Notes under the pieces: model-generated
The model's database searches: none
What the model was told of the DNA's origin: nothing
The model's input: only the letters and a program-made list of their open reading frames with translations
Program-made: the position numbers and the translations under genes
From: Kappaphycus alvarezii
Taxonomy: Eukaryota; Rhodophyta; Florideophyceae; Gigartinales; Solieriaceae
DNA: 64,000 nt
Direction of reading: 5' to 3'
NCBI GenBank assembly: GCA_002205965.3
Contig: NADL03000042.1
Location: 372,001 to 436,000, forward strand
Part shown: piece after piece, positions 23,545 through 36,254 of the stretch
How positions within the stretch are numbered: the first letter of the stretch is position 1
Layout: each line of letters starts with the position of its first letter

Positions 23545-25095
23545 TCATCTATGTCCGCACGAAATGTCGTTAATCGCCCCATCATTGCCTACCCAGCCGC
23601 GACACCACCCATTTCCATGTTTGTCTTGACGGGTGACCCATGTTGTACCCACCTCTCTCTTCATAACCTTCATCCACCAATCGCGAAACTCACCCCAAAC
23701 CTTCCCTTTTGCCCCCTCTCTGATCCACTCTTCCTGCCCCTCGTCACCCTCCCTCTCGCCGTGGCCACCACTCCACCCCACTTTTGCTGGCCTGCCCGCC
23801 GTTAATACGCTTGCCCCACCAGTCCTCTGCTTGATAATCCATTCCTCCCAACTTCTCCTGCTGTAGTGCACAAGCACCACCCCACCTTTCTCTGCTGTTT
23901 CATTTCTCCATTCCTTTCTTCCACCGCTCTCTTCCCAGTCCACAACAAGATGTACACGGAAATTCGCCCATCGTTTCTCCCCCCTATCTCCGCCATCACC
24001 TTTCCCCTCCTCCCATCACCCCCTCTCCTTCTCACATAATGCTGCACCACACTCCCTTCTGGCCTCGCCCCATAACCTCCTCCCATCTCTATCCAAAACA
24101 AACTCACCTGCTCCCCGACTCTCGCCCTGATCCACTCCCTCACTCCATCCCATTTACCTCCTCCGTACCAATATTCATCCGCATCCCAGAATCCCACCCA
24201 ACGACACCGCCTCGCCCCGGCCCTCAAAAAATGCGTACCCCCTTGCATCTGTGACCGACCCCATTTCCATCCCACCACCTCCATACCTTCCTCTGGCTGC
24301 AACGCCCCCTCTGGAATTCCATTATCATACACAAACACCTATCTACTCCAATTCGGCGCAAATACTGAACCCAATCAGACACCAACCAGGGATACATCCT
24401 CATCGCCGTCATGGCACATACCTCCCACTTCCACTCTCCTTGGTTCCCTCCCTCATAGAATTTCTGGTCCCACTCAACCCCTCTCTGCACCCTGGCAACC
24501 CCCTGCCTCCCTGTCACTGGTTCAAAATCGCCCTCTTCGACACCGAAAACCTCGCCACCCATTGTCGTATTCCCTCCTTTCATTCTCTCATCCTCGTTGA
24601 CCCACACTGTCACCAACCCCTGGACCTCTTCTTCAGGCACGCGGCATTCAACAACCTCCCAACTCTTCTTCCATACCGGCCACTGCTTTCCCCCCACCTC
24701 ACACGCCACGACCTCGAATTCCCAACCAAACATCTTGGCACACAGCCCAGTGGTGATAATCGTGATCGTCCAATTCCCTGCACGCCTTGCATCCTCCTCA
24801 TTATCATCCGCGTAAACGGTCAACACTGCCGGACGCTTCCACTCATGAATAGCTGGGGGAGATATGGGCGGACGCGGCAGAGGAAGATTGGAGAGTGGGG
24901 GGGTAGATGACCGTGACGAAAATCGGCATGAGTTCGTAGTGAGGACGTAGTAGAGGAAGGGGCAAAGGGGAGGAAGACGGTACGGTAGAGAAGCACGATG
25001 GTCAGAGTGATTACGAGCAGAAGGAAACGGAACATATAGAGCTCTGAGCCGCGGATTTTGGGCGTTTTGTTGGATGGGCGGGGAAATACTCGCAT
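23545..25095 (-). CDS. Glycosyltransferase family 92 (DUF23) type II membrane protein, frame broken
   Basis: The enzyme would add a sugar, galactose in the known members, to glycans in the Golgi. From the Met at 25095 a short basic tail leads into FRFLLLVITLTIVLLY, a signal anchor. After a frame change the 24224-24850 stretch has the stem and start of the catalytic domain. VFVYDNGIPEG (frame from 24338) is the family's YDN motif and WVGFWDADEYW its DxD-type metal site. The last stretch (23943-23545) has VVLVHYSRRSWEEWIIKQ, the family's C-terminal HY..S.EE block. Three single-base breaks sit near 24900 (a G7 run), 24337 and 23980 (a C6 run). No stop interrupts the intended frames. It is a pseudogene or has sequence errors. 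The antisense frame 24251-24910 is a shadow. Confidence 0.78.
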
Positions 25096-26650
25096 AGTGA
25101 TTTGGAGGGGACTGGCGTCCGTACGTGCAATATGGACGCAGAGCGGTTGCCAGCTGAAAGGCTGCGTGCAAGTGGTCTGGGAGGCTTATGGGGCGAAAGG
25201 AGCCACGAAAGAGGGTTTTTTAGCTGACGAGAATTGTCGCAACTTCCAGAGGAAGCCCGACGGCTGATGGTGCCTTTGGTAGTGCTAAAGTTGGATCAGT
25301 ACACGAGGCCGAGAAAAGCACATAGCCTCTCTTTCAGAAGCTTGCCGCTTACCGTTGCCTACTCAGAAATCATATGCGACTGTATCTCTGTAAGAGCATT
25401 GGTGTTTATTCAATCTTTTCTACGCCGCGGAAATTACTTTCGTGGAACGATTCCAAGCCCTACACCCCGCGGAAAAGATGATACAGTAATGCTAATCGAT
25501 TTCACACCAAAGAATGACAATGAGTTCGGAATACAGTAATTCAAGAAAGCTTGGCTCTGAATCGATGCATGGCAAGTTTCCCTCTATGAACATATTTTCC
25601 GGGGGAAACACTTCATCGTTCGTTTCAGTGAGCCTGTACATTCCACTGCCCTCACAGCAGCATCGAATGGAATATGGGATCTCCGCAGGAAGAGGCATAC
25701 CGACTCAGACGGATGCGAGCAACCGTCACAACAGCAGTTGGTGACCTGATGACGAAACTTCTCTCCAGACAGTTGTGTGCAAAGGTGGTGGCTGGGGTGT
25801 GTCCGGATTACTGTTAATGTCCCGTGCATGATAAGTAAACATAGGGACCGTTTACTTTATACCAAGTCGAAGAGCATCCTGCTGTCGTGACACTACTAGG
25901 CATCGGTTGCATGGGTCTCTATGGAAATGCATGACCTGTTCTATGTATGAAATTCAAGTATTGATATCCAAAATCAGGTGTAAAGCGCAATGGGGGCAAA
26001 TTCGTGCCTTGTAAGACCGGGTCGGCAGCTTCGAGGTGGATGAGGGGTGTCGGAGATTGCAAGGAGTGGCTGCACGGTTTGTCAGCGTCAGCAAGGACGG
26101 TGGCAGCGGGTCGGCTTAAAAAGCACCGTCAGAATTTAGTTGCTGTGGCGGTAAAACTCCATGCAGTTCGGGCGCAGGAATGTGCCGCGCAGTCGCAGCG
26201 AGCTGCATCGCAGTGCTGACATCAGCATGAACATGGTGGACACAAGAATCCATGAGCAAACCTGACGACCATACAACTGTTTCCCAACGAATGCAAGTAT
26301 GAGAAATGGGATTAACTCTGTTCATAGAAAAATTTACACTGAAAGCTGTCCTGCAGAATCCTACCTTTTTAGCTTGTTGCAAATCACGCTGAATAGTGCT
26401 CTGTCAGTCAGAAATCTGTGAACAAGTTGTGAGCACATGAAAATGTACCTTGGAGCGTAACATATGGCTCCTGGTGCAGAAGACGTCTGTTTGCCGAGCA
26501 TTTGCCATCACACCGATTCCCTGCAACCAAACCATGGCCAGCTACCGCGCTTCATCACCATCTTTCCCTACAGCTATGGTGTAAGATCCCAAGCGAACAT
26601 TCTCCGGCCCTCCGCTGAGCAGAGATCCACTGCAATACAGTCGGTGATTG
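25096..26650. other. Intergenic, no recognised gene
   Basis: Several frames of 60-100 codons on both strands without recognisable domains. The first 150 bp is the upstream flank of the GT92 gene and presumably holds its promoter; no TATA box stands out. Confidence 0.4.
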
Positions 26651-26659
26651 TCATCAAGT

Positions 26660-27450
26660 CGTCCATGGCATCCCCTTCTACACATGGACCTGCAGCGCCG
26701 ATCTACCACTGTAGAACGAACAGTGGCCGCCCACCGCTACAGTACCATCGAGGATCTCATCATTGGGCGTGAGGCCGCTGCCATGAAAGCTCACATAGTG
26801 CGTCATGGCGAAACAAGGACTCTGTTCACAAATGTTGCGGAATGTTGCTACGGCACCGTTGGGGTTAAGTGTACTGTCAAGTGGATACAATTCCAGAAGA
26901 GGTACGAAAGACTTAAGAAGTCGTTCTGTACAAAGGATGGTCTTACGAATTAACGGCTGGGAATGGCTGGTGGAGAGCCGAGTGAGCCCATTGAGCTTCT
27001 AAAGCAAGTGCGTGAAGCAGAATAGGACCTTACGAAGGAGGAGAATGCTACGAAGGAGAAATTTACGAAGGAAGAAAAAAAGGGGCGAGTTAAGAATTCG
27101 GTAGCTGCAGCTACGTCAAGGAAGAAGAAGAGGATTCCGGAATACAAGAGCAACGGGAAGGGTTTCAGAAGGAAATCCAGTATGAAGAAGAAACGCTGCA
27201 AAAAGAATCGTAATGCTGATATTAGGACAAGTTTGCAGCTTTTCGCGAAGCGCTCAATGATTGGTATCTTGCTCGTATCGACTTGGAACGTAAGAACATA
27301 CCCCTTGATCGTCATTATTTTTACGAGGAGAAGAAAAGGTATTTCAGATGCCATGACTAGCGACTCCAGGAGCGCTAGCAGAGTACCTAAAGGGAGCTTG
27401 CGAAGTTTATCACTTTACTGGGCGTTTTTCGGAATCACCCAAAATAAGAA
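26660..27450 (+). pseudogene. Decayed Myb/SANT-like protein, orphan of a transposon
   Basis: The frame reads EDLIIGREAAAMKAHIVRHG, LFTNVAECC and FQKRYERLKKSF, the order of the Myb/SANT-like proteins that accompany some eukaryotic DNA transposons. It continues, after a stop, with EPIELLKQVREAE and then a highly charged Lys/Glu segment, the coiled-coil tail expected after the SANT domain. Stops occur after KDGLTN and after QVREAE. No nuclease gene lies next to it, so it is an orphan fragment. It differs in sequence from the Myb-like gene at 10-11 kb. Confidence 0.5.
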
Positions 27451-28023
27451 AAGCTGAGTACCGTTTACTCTTACGCTACAATGAAAATTGGGAGGAGTTG
27501 AAGGGCGCTACACCGCTTCTTGGGGAAAATTCTGCGTTAGTGCTCACAAGCTTTCAGTAGCGGACTTTGTCCACAGACTTCCAGCTCGATCATTTTTAAA
27601 AACCAGAAGTTGTTCTACATATCAAAATATTCTTCAAGTAAGGGAGGCGCAAATGCAGACCACTGTGAGATTTGATTGGGGTAAATGTGAAACAGAGAGG
27701 GAGGCAGCCGGGGCGCTGCTAAAGGAACAGTAGAGACGATGGTAGTGGGTTTCAGAAAGTTAGGGCCAATGGGTGTACGGAGTGTACCTGGATTCCCACA
27801 GGAATCCAGATGAGCCCCCCTTTTCATAGACAGTACGGTAACTCTACTCTAGAAATTCTATACTTTGTTAGCTCAGAAGAACTTACTAGAAAGTAGAGGT
27901 GTAACTATAGAATTGTATTATCTAGAATATAGATACGTAAATAAACGATGACGTGGGGCTCCACGTCAAATAAAAACATTGAAGGGAAATCAAATTTCTA
28001 AAATCATTCAATACAATACAGTT

Positions 28024-28103
28024 TCTCTGTTACACCACTTTGTAATAGAGAAATGGAATAGCGACAGCGAACAAGTCTCTATTACACAGTGGTGTAACAG
28101 AGA
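28024..28103. repeat. 28-bp inverted repeat, 27/28 matched, 24-nt loop
   Basis: Arms 28024-28051 and 28076-28103 each contain GTTACACCAC or its complement and differ at a single position. It could be a foldback/MITE-like insertion or a strong RNA hairpin. No coding frame covers it. Confidence 0.9.
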
Positions 28104-28612
28104 TATTGTTACAAAATGCAATTCCGGAGTTGCTTAAGAATATGAAACACAGAACAAATAGCCCAGCGGTCCTTCTAGTATTTTAACTTAAGTTTGAAAT
28201 AAGCAACTGAACATTTCATCCTTACATCTTTAAAAATTCCTTCGACTGTGATTCAACTTGCTTAAATCGCCTTTTTTAAGGATAAATGTGCCTGAAAAAG
28301 TGTTGAGGTACTTTCGGGTACCATCGACGAATATATCTAGAGTCTCCATACATGCAATATTTAGTCTGTCCAATCTGAAAAACGGCAGATATCACGTTGC
28401 CCAAACTACTTCGTATCTACAACGTCCTGCCTTATCTGCGACGCTCTGTAGGTCTGCATGCATTTAAAATAGCCCACCTGGTGTGTTGATGGTCTGGTAT
28501 TTCGTGGATTTACACTTGTGCCCACTGTAGACATATTCTTAACGCTAATTAACCTTAATACGTACAGTACTATAGCGATGAAGTCATATGGTAAGTTCCG
28601 TACGGTACTTCG

Positions 28613-28763
28613 AGGCACGCTGCCGCGGTCGTAATGTCCAACGCAGCTTTTCTGCTGAGGGGGCTTGAGCCGGCTTTTTAGGGTAATTTCAGAGGTATTA
28701 CTGGGCACTCTGTATGATATTACGGGCCAAAACCGACCATATCTTTCAAATATTGAATAACCC
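28613..28763 (+). repeat. Dispersed repeat, copy 1
   Basis: About 150 bp sharing blocks with 44442-44614: GGCACGCTGCCGCGG, the AACGC..GC block, TTGAGCCGGC, and at the end AACCGACCA.ATCTT with a shared TAACCC. It is non-coding. This copy ends just before the DIRS copy at 28777. Confidence 0.7.
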
Positions 28764-29105
28764 CACATTTGGTGTTATGATTGGAAAATTATGGGTGAAT
28801 GTATCGAGAGGCTTCATTGAATCTGCCTTCCACCACTATAAGCAAGTCACGCGTGACATTCTGATTGCAAGTCAGATTTTCATAAGCACACCAACGCTGC
28901 GCTACGTCTCTATTTGGTAATTTTCATGGTTTGCGAGGACTTGCACATGTGCGAAGACTGCCCGTTGAACAGGGCTATATAATCCCCGACTTTGGTCGCC
29001 ACCGTTGATTTTAGTGGTCTCCCAAGTCGTCGCTTGTTCTCACTACTCGAACCAGCTCCGGACGAATCAATCGTCTAGGCCGACCTTCACACTTCACACA
29101 TCAAC

Positions 29106-29285
29106 ATGTCTAATGAGTCCTCCTCATCCTCAACTAAACCGCTCCGCCAAGCACAAATTCGCCGAGCTCCGTTCCCAAGCCTATGCCAAGGAGTTCAATA
29201 AGCAGCAGGCCTCCTCTAGCAACCGGCGTCAAAACCGGCCTCAAGGAAGGGGTAACTCCCAAGACCCTAAGCCTGCTCGAAATTA
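29106..29285 (+). pseudogene. DIRS gag remnant with large internal deletion
   Basis: A start, MSNESSS, resembles the young copy's MSHATSSESS. Only some ten codons later the reading continues as KFAELRSQAYAKEFNKQ in another frame, which is the C-terminal part of the young copy's gag. About 200 internal codons are therefore gone. Confidence 0.75.
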
Positions 29286-29318
29286 AACCCGTCGAAGCCG
29301 CGACCATTTCTTTCTGCT

Positions 29319-31200
29319 ATGTCGCACGTTCTATGGCGCAACACTCAGAAAGCCGCTTCGTATTGGTCCGAACACCTCCACGCCTCGGAATTCCTCGTAC
29401 TTGCAATTCGGTTCGGAGTATACGAAGCACCCATACAGACTTCCGTTACCCTTACTCAGTTCAAACTCCCTCAAATCCCCGTCGACCCACAGGACATGGA
29501 GTTCTTCGACTCGGCTATCGCGGACGCCTTACGTCGGAGAACCTTCTTGGAAATTTCACCCGCCACGGCTCTCAAGTTACACCGCCAAGGATACCCACAT
29601 CCAATGCTTTCGTAGCAGTATCTGGAGGCAAGCAAAGATTGGTTGTCAACCTCTCTCGTCATTCAACTTTGTTCAGAGACGTGCCGGTCAAGATGGAAAC
29701 GTTAGAAGGATTCGATCTGGAACTCAAAAAGGAGATTTCATGTTTTCCTTCGACATTGCGAAGGGGTACCACCACTTCCGGCTACATCTAGATATCCGGA
29801 ACTGGTTCCTGTTCAAGGTAGACAACAGGTAATTTCGATTTTATTGCCCTGCGGTTCAGCTGGAAACTTCCCCCGCACATTTCGTCAAGTTTATGCGCTC
29901 GTTCGTCCGGTAAGTTCGCCAGCAACCGTCTGTGAATTCACCCTTACATGGACGACTTCCTAGTGGCTGTAAGAAGCCACTCTCGCCTACGCAAGGCTCG
30001 TCAACATATAGATCATGTACTGGAATCCTGCGGACTATTGCTCAAGGAAGACAAAGGAAACTGGATTGGTACTCTCCATATCGAGCATTTGTTTTCATCT
30101 TGGACACTTAACGTATGGTTTTTGGTATTTTGGCTCGTCGAATGGAAAAATTCGTGTAATTGCCCAAATTGTTACGCCAAAGTCGCCGGAATCTCCGCCT
30201 GGTCGCGTCCAGCTGTTACGCCACTTCACAGGAGTAGCAGTGTCTTGTTCTCGCGCAATGCCTCTCGCTCAATTTTACACCCGCTCGATGTACGACTCCC
30301 TGAAACCCAAGACCAAGTCAGTGAAAAGAGTCGGCTGCTACATGCAGCTATTCGGGACCTCAGGTTTTGGCGGGACCTTCCTGTAAGCCCGCCAGAACGT
30401 CCAATATCAGCCCTATCCCCTTCTCTGGCGATGCAGTCAGACGCATCGACCTCCATCGGTCAAGGAGGGACTTAAGGATCGGATCTTCGGCCGGGAGCAC
30501 AAGGTACGTGGGAAGTTCGAGGACTTTGGAACCCAGTACTTCGCGTGAAGCCAATCACCTTCCCGTAATTACGCGCAGTCACGGACAACATCAGATCGTT
30601 TGCAAGAATGTTACGCTCTGGAACCCATCTCAAGATCTGAGAGGACAACCAAGCGGTCGTATCAATACTGAACGCTATTACAACGAAGTCAAAGCCGCTC
30701 ATGAGAGAGCTTGGAGTGTTACGCCGATTCCTTACACGTCTAGGGATATCCATCGAATCTCATTACCTCCCATCAGCTGTGAACCGATTCGCCGACAGGC
30801 TACCTCGCCTACATACAGTAGAAGATTGGAGGATCAATCTGGAACCGCTGAGACCCCTCTTGCGCAAGTTATCCCCTACAATGGACCGCTTCGCAGACAG
30901 TGTGAACAAGGTTTGCCCGCGCTTCAACAGCGAGCATGAGTGTCCCGGATCCCTTTCAATAGACGCTCTCACACAAGATTGGAGTCATTCAACTTCTGGA
31001 ATCCGCCGCTCAATTGATCCCTCTAGTCGTTACCAAGTTCTGTCAGGAAAAAGCTGCCGGAATATTGGTCACGCCATGTTGGCCCGCGCAGCAGTGGTTC
31101 ACTCGCTTGCTGCATTTGACAAGCCCGCATCTTTTCGACGCCGAAAACCTCTATCTTCCACCGATCTGGGCACCCAAGACAATGCCCACTCCGCCGTAGA
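29319..31200 (+). pseudogene. DIRS reverse transcriptase / RNase H, broken
   Basis: It begins MSHVLWRNTQKAASYW, a close match to the young copy's MSHVLWRNTQCAAPFW. It continues, with frame changes, through VVNLSRHSTLFRDVPVKMETL, FSFDIAKGYHHF (first catalytic Asp) and HPYMDDFLVAV (the YMDD site, about 29945). RNase H pieces such as MQSDASTSIGQGGT follow near 30430. The region after RNase H (ILVTPCWPAQQWFTRLL, about 31060-31115) matches the DIRS connector before the recombinase. Stops and shifts are numerous. Confidence 0.82.
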
Positions 31201-31329
31201 AACTCGCCGTTTGGAAAATCTTGAGCGAGAAGCATCGACACTCCTACTAGCTGTCACGCTCCAGCGATCTGTTTTGGCTTCCGCTGGCTATGGAAATTGG
31301 AGGGGTGGTGTAACTATTGCGCAACTCGT

Positions 31330-32213
31330 GCCGAAGGCCCATGCACCAAACACTTGGCGCTACAATGATGTTCTCTAGAAAAAATGGCTACAATTTTGTA
31401 CGGCGGATGGTATTGACCCCTTTGCTACATCCGAAGGGGCGTTTCTCCGCTATCTGGGTTGGCTGTTTACACAACACAAGGTTGACGGCTCCTCAGTTCG
31501 TAACTACCTCTCGGCTTTCACTACCTTTCATGCTGGAATTGGAAAGTCCGTTACTCTTACCCCTTTCCTACAGCTAGCTGTGTTCGCCTATCTGCAAAGC
31601 TATCTCGAGAGAATAATCCTCAACGATCCAGACTCGGTGAAACAAAGGGGTGTATCGCCCAGTTCCGTGGCACGCACAATCTTCTGGACTGCGCTCGCTT
31701 TGCAGTCTACAGAAATCGAGTTTCCTCGTGACGCAACCGCTCTCCTGGTTAATTATGTGTTCTTTGAAAGACGAGAAGCCGGAGTCTCTCTTTTTACTTT
31801 CAAACATTTCGGTCACAGCTGATTCAATCAACATCTCTATAGCTTTGCGCAAGAATCTGCAGCGAGTGGCTCAAACTCTCTCCTATCGAAGGAACAGGAA
31901 TTTTCAAACAAGCTTTCTGGATCTGATCGCTCGTTATGACTCACTTCGCCGCAAAAACCGTTCCCAAAGCAAGTAATATTGGGCCCTCCCTGTCGTTAGA
32001 CTGTCGACCAGAGCTCGGACCATTACAGTATGGTTAAGGACTTGCCTGGATAGGGTCAAGGTATCTCCACCTCCTCAAGTATTGTGGTCTTCGCACTCTC
32101 TCCGTATGGGTGCAGCATCCGAATGTGCTGTAATTGGTGTGCAGGAGTATCGCATCCTGATCTGGTGCGACTGGTCCAGCAGTCGTACATTCCGCAAATC
32201 GTATCTTGATGGG
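31330..32213 (+). pseudogene. DIRS tyrosine recombinase, broken
   Basis: It begins VPKAHAPNTWRYND, like the young copy. An in-frame TAG at about 31376 replaces a Trp codon. It then continues with FLRYLGWLF, SVRNYLSAFTT and LLVNYVFFERREAGVSL. The catalytic end reads SHSLRMGAASE and runs on in the same frame through IGVQEYRILIW to FRKSYLDG, which holds the presumed nucleophilic Tyr. This old copy keeps the end that the young copy has lost. Confidence 0.8.
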
Positions 32214-32519
32214 CGTGTGTTGCAGTGTGATGATTCTCTGTTTTCCATCGGCTCCAAATATTCATGTTATTTACCAATTTTATTTTTCTATACCTCTCCA
32301 ATCTTCTTAGCATAGGCATTAACGGCCAAAATCCCATCACAAATAGGTGTAAAAGGAAGAAAATACAATAGGACCCTGGAAAATTCCGAAAAGTGTGCCT
32401 CGCAACAGAAGAAAACTTGGAATTTTCTGTCTGAGAACATCTTAGGAAGTGTCTGCATCTTAGGAAGTCTGTGATCAGACACTCTGGATTCATGAAGTTG
32501 TTCCGGTGTCACTATAATT

Positions 32520-35500
32520 ACTGTATTAATTGCTCAACTACAAAACTGCAGTAGATCAGCATGCGGTAAGACATGGAGAACTGCTCGTGAACGCCGTCGC
32601 ATTAACATTTTCTTCTGCAGTACTTTGATAAGTCGTCCGGTGCAGCCCACGAAGATTGAACATATCACTGAAAAAGTCTTCAAATTGGTTGAGGGTGCGT
32701 CGGCCCCCTTTTCAATGTTGAATTTATTTCATGTATAAAATTCATGTCCTATTTATTCCAAATACGTTGCTCTTAAACAAAGGGGTGTTCAAAACGGTAG
32801 TGCTTCACAATTTGATGATTTTTTAATCTATTTCAAGGAGCTTTCGAGAAAATTTCAAAGTAAGGTCAGTTTCACGTATGTTACATGTTCGTCTCGTGTA
32901 TTTTCCTGTTACATGGGCGTCGATGTGCATTGGTTGATACTAATTGAAATAACTATAGAGTTACTCTGGAATTTACCAAGATTTTCATGTCCGATGGGGG
33001 AGGCAGCATAGCTGCACTTTTGGCTGAGACCTTTTCAAATACGTTAATTTTTGATCTTTGAGTTAAGTTACAGCTGAAAATGAATTGGAATTTTGAATCA
33101 AATTTATGTTCTAAACGATACCTGAAAATATTTACATTGTTTTGCACTATTCCTAAGGAAACAAAACGTTTCGTAGCTCAAGCTGTCAGTATTATGATCA
33201 AAATTTGCTTGAATTCGGCTTGAGAGTAAACATTCGGAATCTTTTACTTGTTTTCGCTTAACGTTAATCTGTTGAATTCATTTATCTTTCTGAAAAGCTA
33301 AATTTCGTGCTTAGAAAAAGAAATCTTGATGCCTATTAAAGATGTTGAAATCAGATTTTCTTTTACATTTTTCATGCTTCATACCTCTTACATATCAGAG
33401 TACATGCTTTTTGCTCTTTTTGACCGCTTTTAGGATCTACCAGCTCTGTAATGGATAGAGAACAAGTGAGGGTTGTAATTAAAATTCTCAATTGTTTTGA
33501 TTTGTGCAAGAATCAGATGCAAGCAGACTGGTTTTAAGAGAGCCATCACTGGTCGAAGAAATAATTTATTTTATTTCCTTAAACGTTTCTTCCACGCGAT
33601 TTTCGAAAATAATAGGTCTCTCAGTATAAAAATCCTGCAATGAATATTAGCTCACTCTTCGCCACTGTTGACCATTTGATTGAAAAATGTACATTCAAGG
33701 TATTCAACCTTGAATGTACCTCTTCGTATTGAATAAAGTTGTACCTCTATCACGCAAGATATTGACCTTGACGTCGATAAAGATTCAAGGTTCCGTAAAA
33801 TTTAGTGGAATTATAGCGCTCTCAATAGGGTGTCTTACGCCTCCGACCCCTTGAGATCGCTATAGCCTCTTTTTTCTATTTTCATGAACGTAGTAAACTA
33901 GCGTCAATAAGCGCGGTGTTTAATAATGCACATAACGCTTCAATTCCTTGCAATGCTAATTATAATGACATTTAATTTAGATGGTGTCCAAACTGAAAGA
34001 GCTGCATACGTAGAATTTATCTCCGACTGCATGTTCGAAGAAAAGGTACAGCCATAAATAGATGAGCATTTTGCCAATGAGATCTCATCATCTCTATTGA
34101 TGGGATGTTCATCCTTTAGGAATTCAATTCATAATTTATTTTCTCAATCTCGAGAACTGATTCCATTATCTCACTCTGGTGAAGTATTATAAACATACTG
34201 CAACTCTTCAATTTTATCGGATTTGAATAGGATGTATTGATCTCCCTTAGTAGTACGGCTTACAGCGCTGATAATTTCATCTGTATTGAGGTGATATTTG
34301 GCTCTCTGATCCTTGTCAGAGCACCAACATAATTTATGTAACACCATACTTTTTCTACTGGCTCGCTTGTACTCAATATTTTTTCTAGCCCGTCTCAGTT
34401 TCTTCGAATTTTACCTCCCGTTATTTAGCTCAAAATTTATTGTGACTGACCTTGTTCAAAGCAAGGCACATCAGCACACTTGGTTTCCAATTAAAGGAAA
34501 CCCCAAAACTTTTCATGGCTTCCTGTGTTGTTTCTGGGGTATTCTCCGCCAATAGAATTCGCAATTGGCATAGACATGTTGCGAATATAAATTGGTCTCG
34601 CAAAATATAAGGTTTTGATATGCACTTTATAGCCGATGCTGATTTTTCTTCGGCCTACCGGCGACGTCTTGGAACACTTCTACTTCGCTCTTTTCTGGAA
34701 TGTTCTGAAAAGCTTTTAATTAATAAGAATGTTACCATGACTGCAGCAGTCTATGGCTCTGTTCCTCACTAGTGTACAATGGTCTGAGCTCGCCTACAAA
34801 TTGATGCTACTGCATTCCACGCTTGAATTAATTCCTCTTGTAATGTGAGAACGCAGATATAATTAATATAAATGTAAGCCCGTGCCATTTTATCATCACT
34901 AAGGGCGTATAACGAACATAAAGTTTAGTTATACTGAAAATCTTCATTGCAACCCTCTTTAAATGCACCAGAACACTTATTGCGGCTTTAATGGGCTCTT
35001 ATCAAAGATTAAATCCCAAGTTTCGGATTAATTATGTTACTTGAGTCGTTCTTATTTCGACTTCCTACAGCAACGCTCGCATTGTTACCATTGCTACCCC
35101 CATGTTCTTTTGTGGCTATGCCGGAGGTAGCTATTGCGCAAAAGGTCGTGAGAATGCTTCTTAAATTACTCACGTCCAGTAGTACCTAGTCGAGTAATTT
35201 TTTAGAGGCCGGAACTTCCGTTTAACACTATGAGCGAAATATTGGAATATTGGACGTTTAATGCTCTCTTCAGGAGTATTTAAACACTCAGTTTCCATCA
35301 AAATGGCAAAAAGAAAAAGGGGATACGAAACAATTATTCTCGTCTTCGGTAAAATTGCGGCTTTCCTTTATCTGTTGCCTCCACTCATAGCATCCAACAA
35401 CCAACCAAAGGTGTAAAAGTTGTTAGCTTTTACATACGTTTGTGCTAACATCCCTTCCATGGCATGAAGATAAGTCTATATTTATGTACCGTGAGAGACA

Positions 35501-36250
35501 GCTTTTTCTAAACAATTCTTTAATGTCACAAGAAAAACAATTTTAATTGTCATGGGTGTTTTGATCATTCTCCAAGCTTTCTGCCCATTGATTTTTCATG
35601 CTATTGGACCATTGTCCTCATATGAGGGGAAAGTTGAGGGCTAACATTTTTAGTAACCCTTTTTTCTTCTAATTTTCTGCTAACCTATAGTTTTAAAAGT
35701 AGCGAAGTTCGACTGAAACAAGCTTTTCGGAAATTTTAACGCCGTTTCGGGTACGCTCCACTTTTAATCACTCCGCAGCCTTCTATTTTAGTACTATTTC
35801 CCCACATTTTCACCTACCAGTACCTGGAGGTGGATGTTTTATCCAAAGGGATAGGGACAGCCAAAGTGATGTAGAGTTTTAAGCTACTGAACAACAGTTT
35901 ATTGTAACTCTTTAGTTATGGAGTATGTCTTCAAGTAAATATTAATGTGCCCAGAAAAATTTTAAACGCCCCACTTATTGTAAATATTTGTATGACAAGG
36001 ATAGTTGTCCTCATAATATGAGTACAAATAATTATTTTAGTTACCCATACTTTTCCCCCTCATGGCATTACATCAATCACCGTAATAAGATTGGCCCAAT
36101 CTAATTATGAACATGGGAGTTTTACTCCCGGCGCGAAAATTAAATAAGCCCTAGACATTTTCGCACCGAAGATAATTTAATGTTGCGGGTAACAAGATTG
36201 GGCTAATTCATTTCGGCAGGTGCAAAATAAATTTGTAGAGAATGTACTCA
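32520..36250. other. AT-rich gene-empty stretch
   Basis: I see no supported coding frame, no RNA gene and no element with ends over about 3.7 kb. Two hairpins stand out. One has 13-bp perfect arms at 33689-33701 and 33707-33719. The other has 14-bp arms with one mismatch at 33813-33826 and 33852-33865. Confidence 0.55.
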
Positions 36251-36254
36251 ATTT

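Larger units (their letters stand above)
28777..32315 (+). mobile_element. DIRS-type tyrosine-recombinase retroelement, old copy
   Basis: The left end begins with ATTGGAAAATTATGGGTGAAT, matching the terminal repeat of the younger element at 38-43 kb when that is reverse-complemented. The order then matches too: leader, gag remnant, reverse transcriptase/RNase H and tyrosine recombinase. Many stops and deletions show that it is much older. The right end fades after the recombinase near 32315, with no clear second terminal repeat. Confidence 0.85.

Noticed and set aside
24251-24910. A 219-codon plus-strand Pro/His-rich frame
   Set aside because: Antisense to the GT92 glycosyltransferase, whose motifs are specific.
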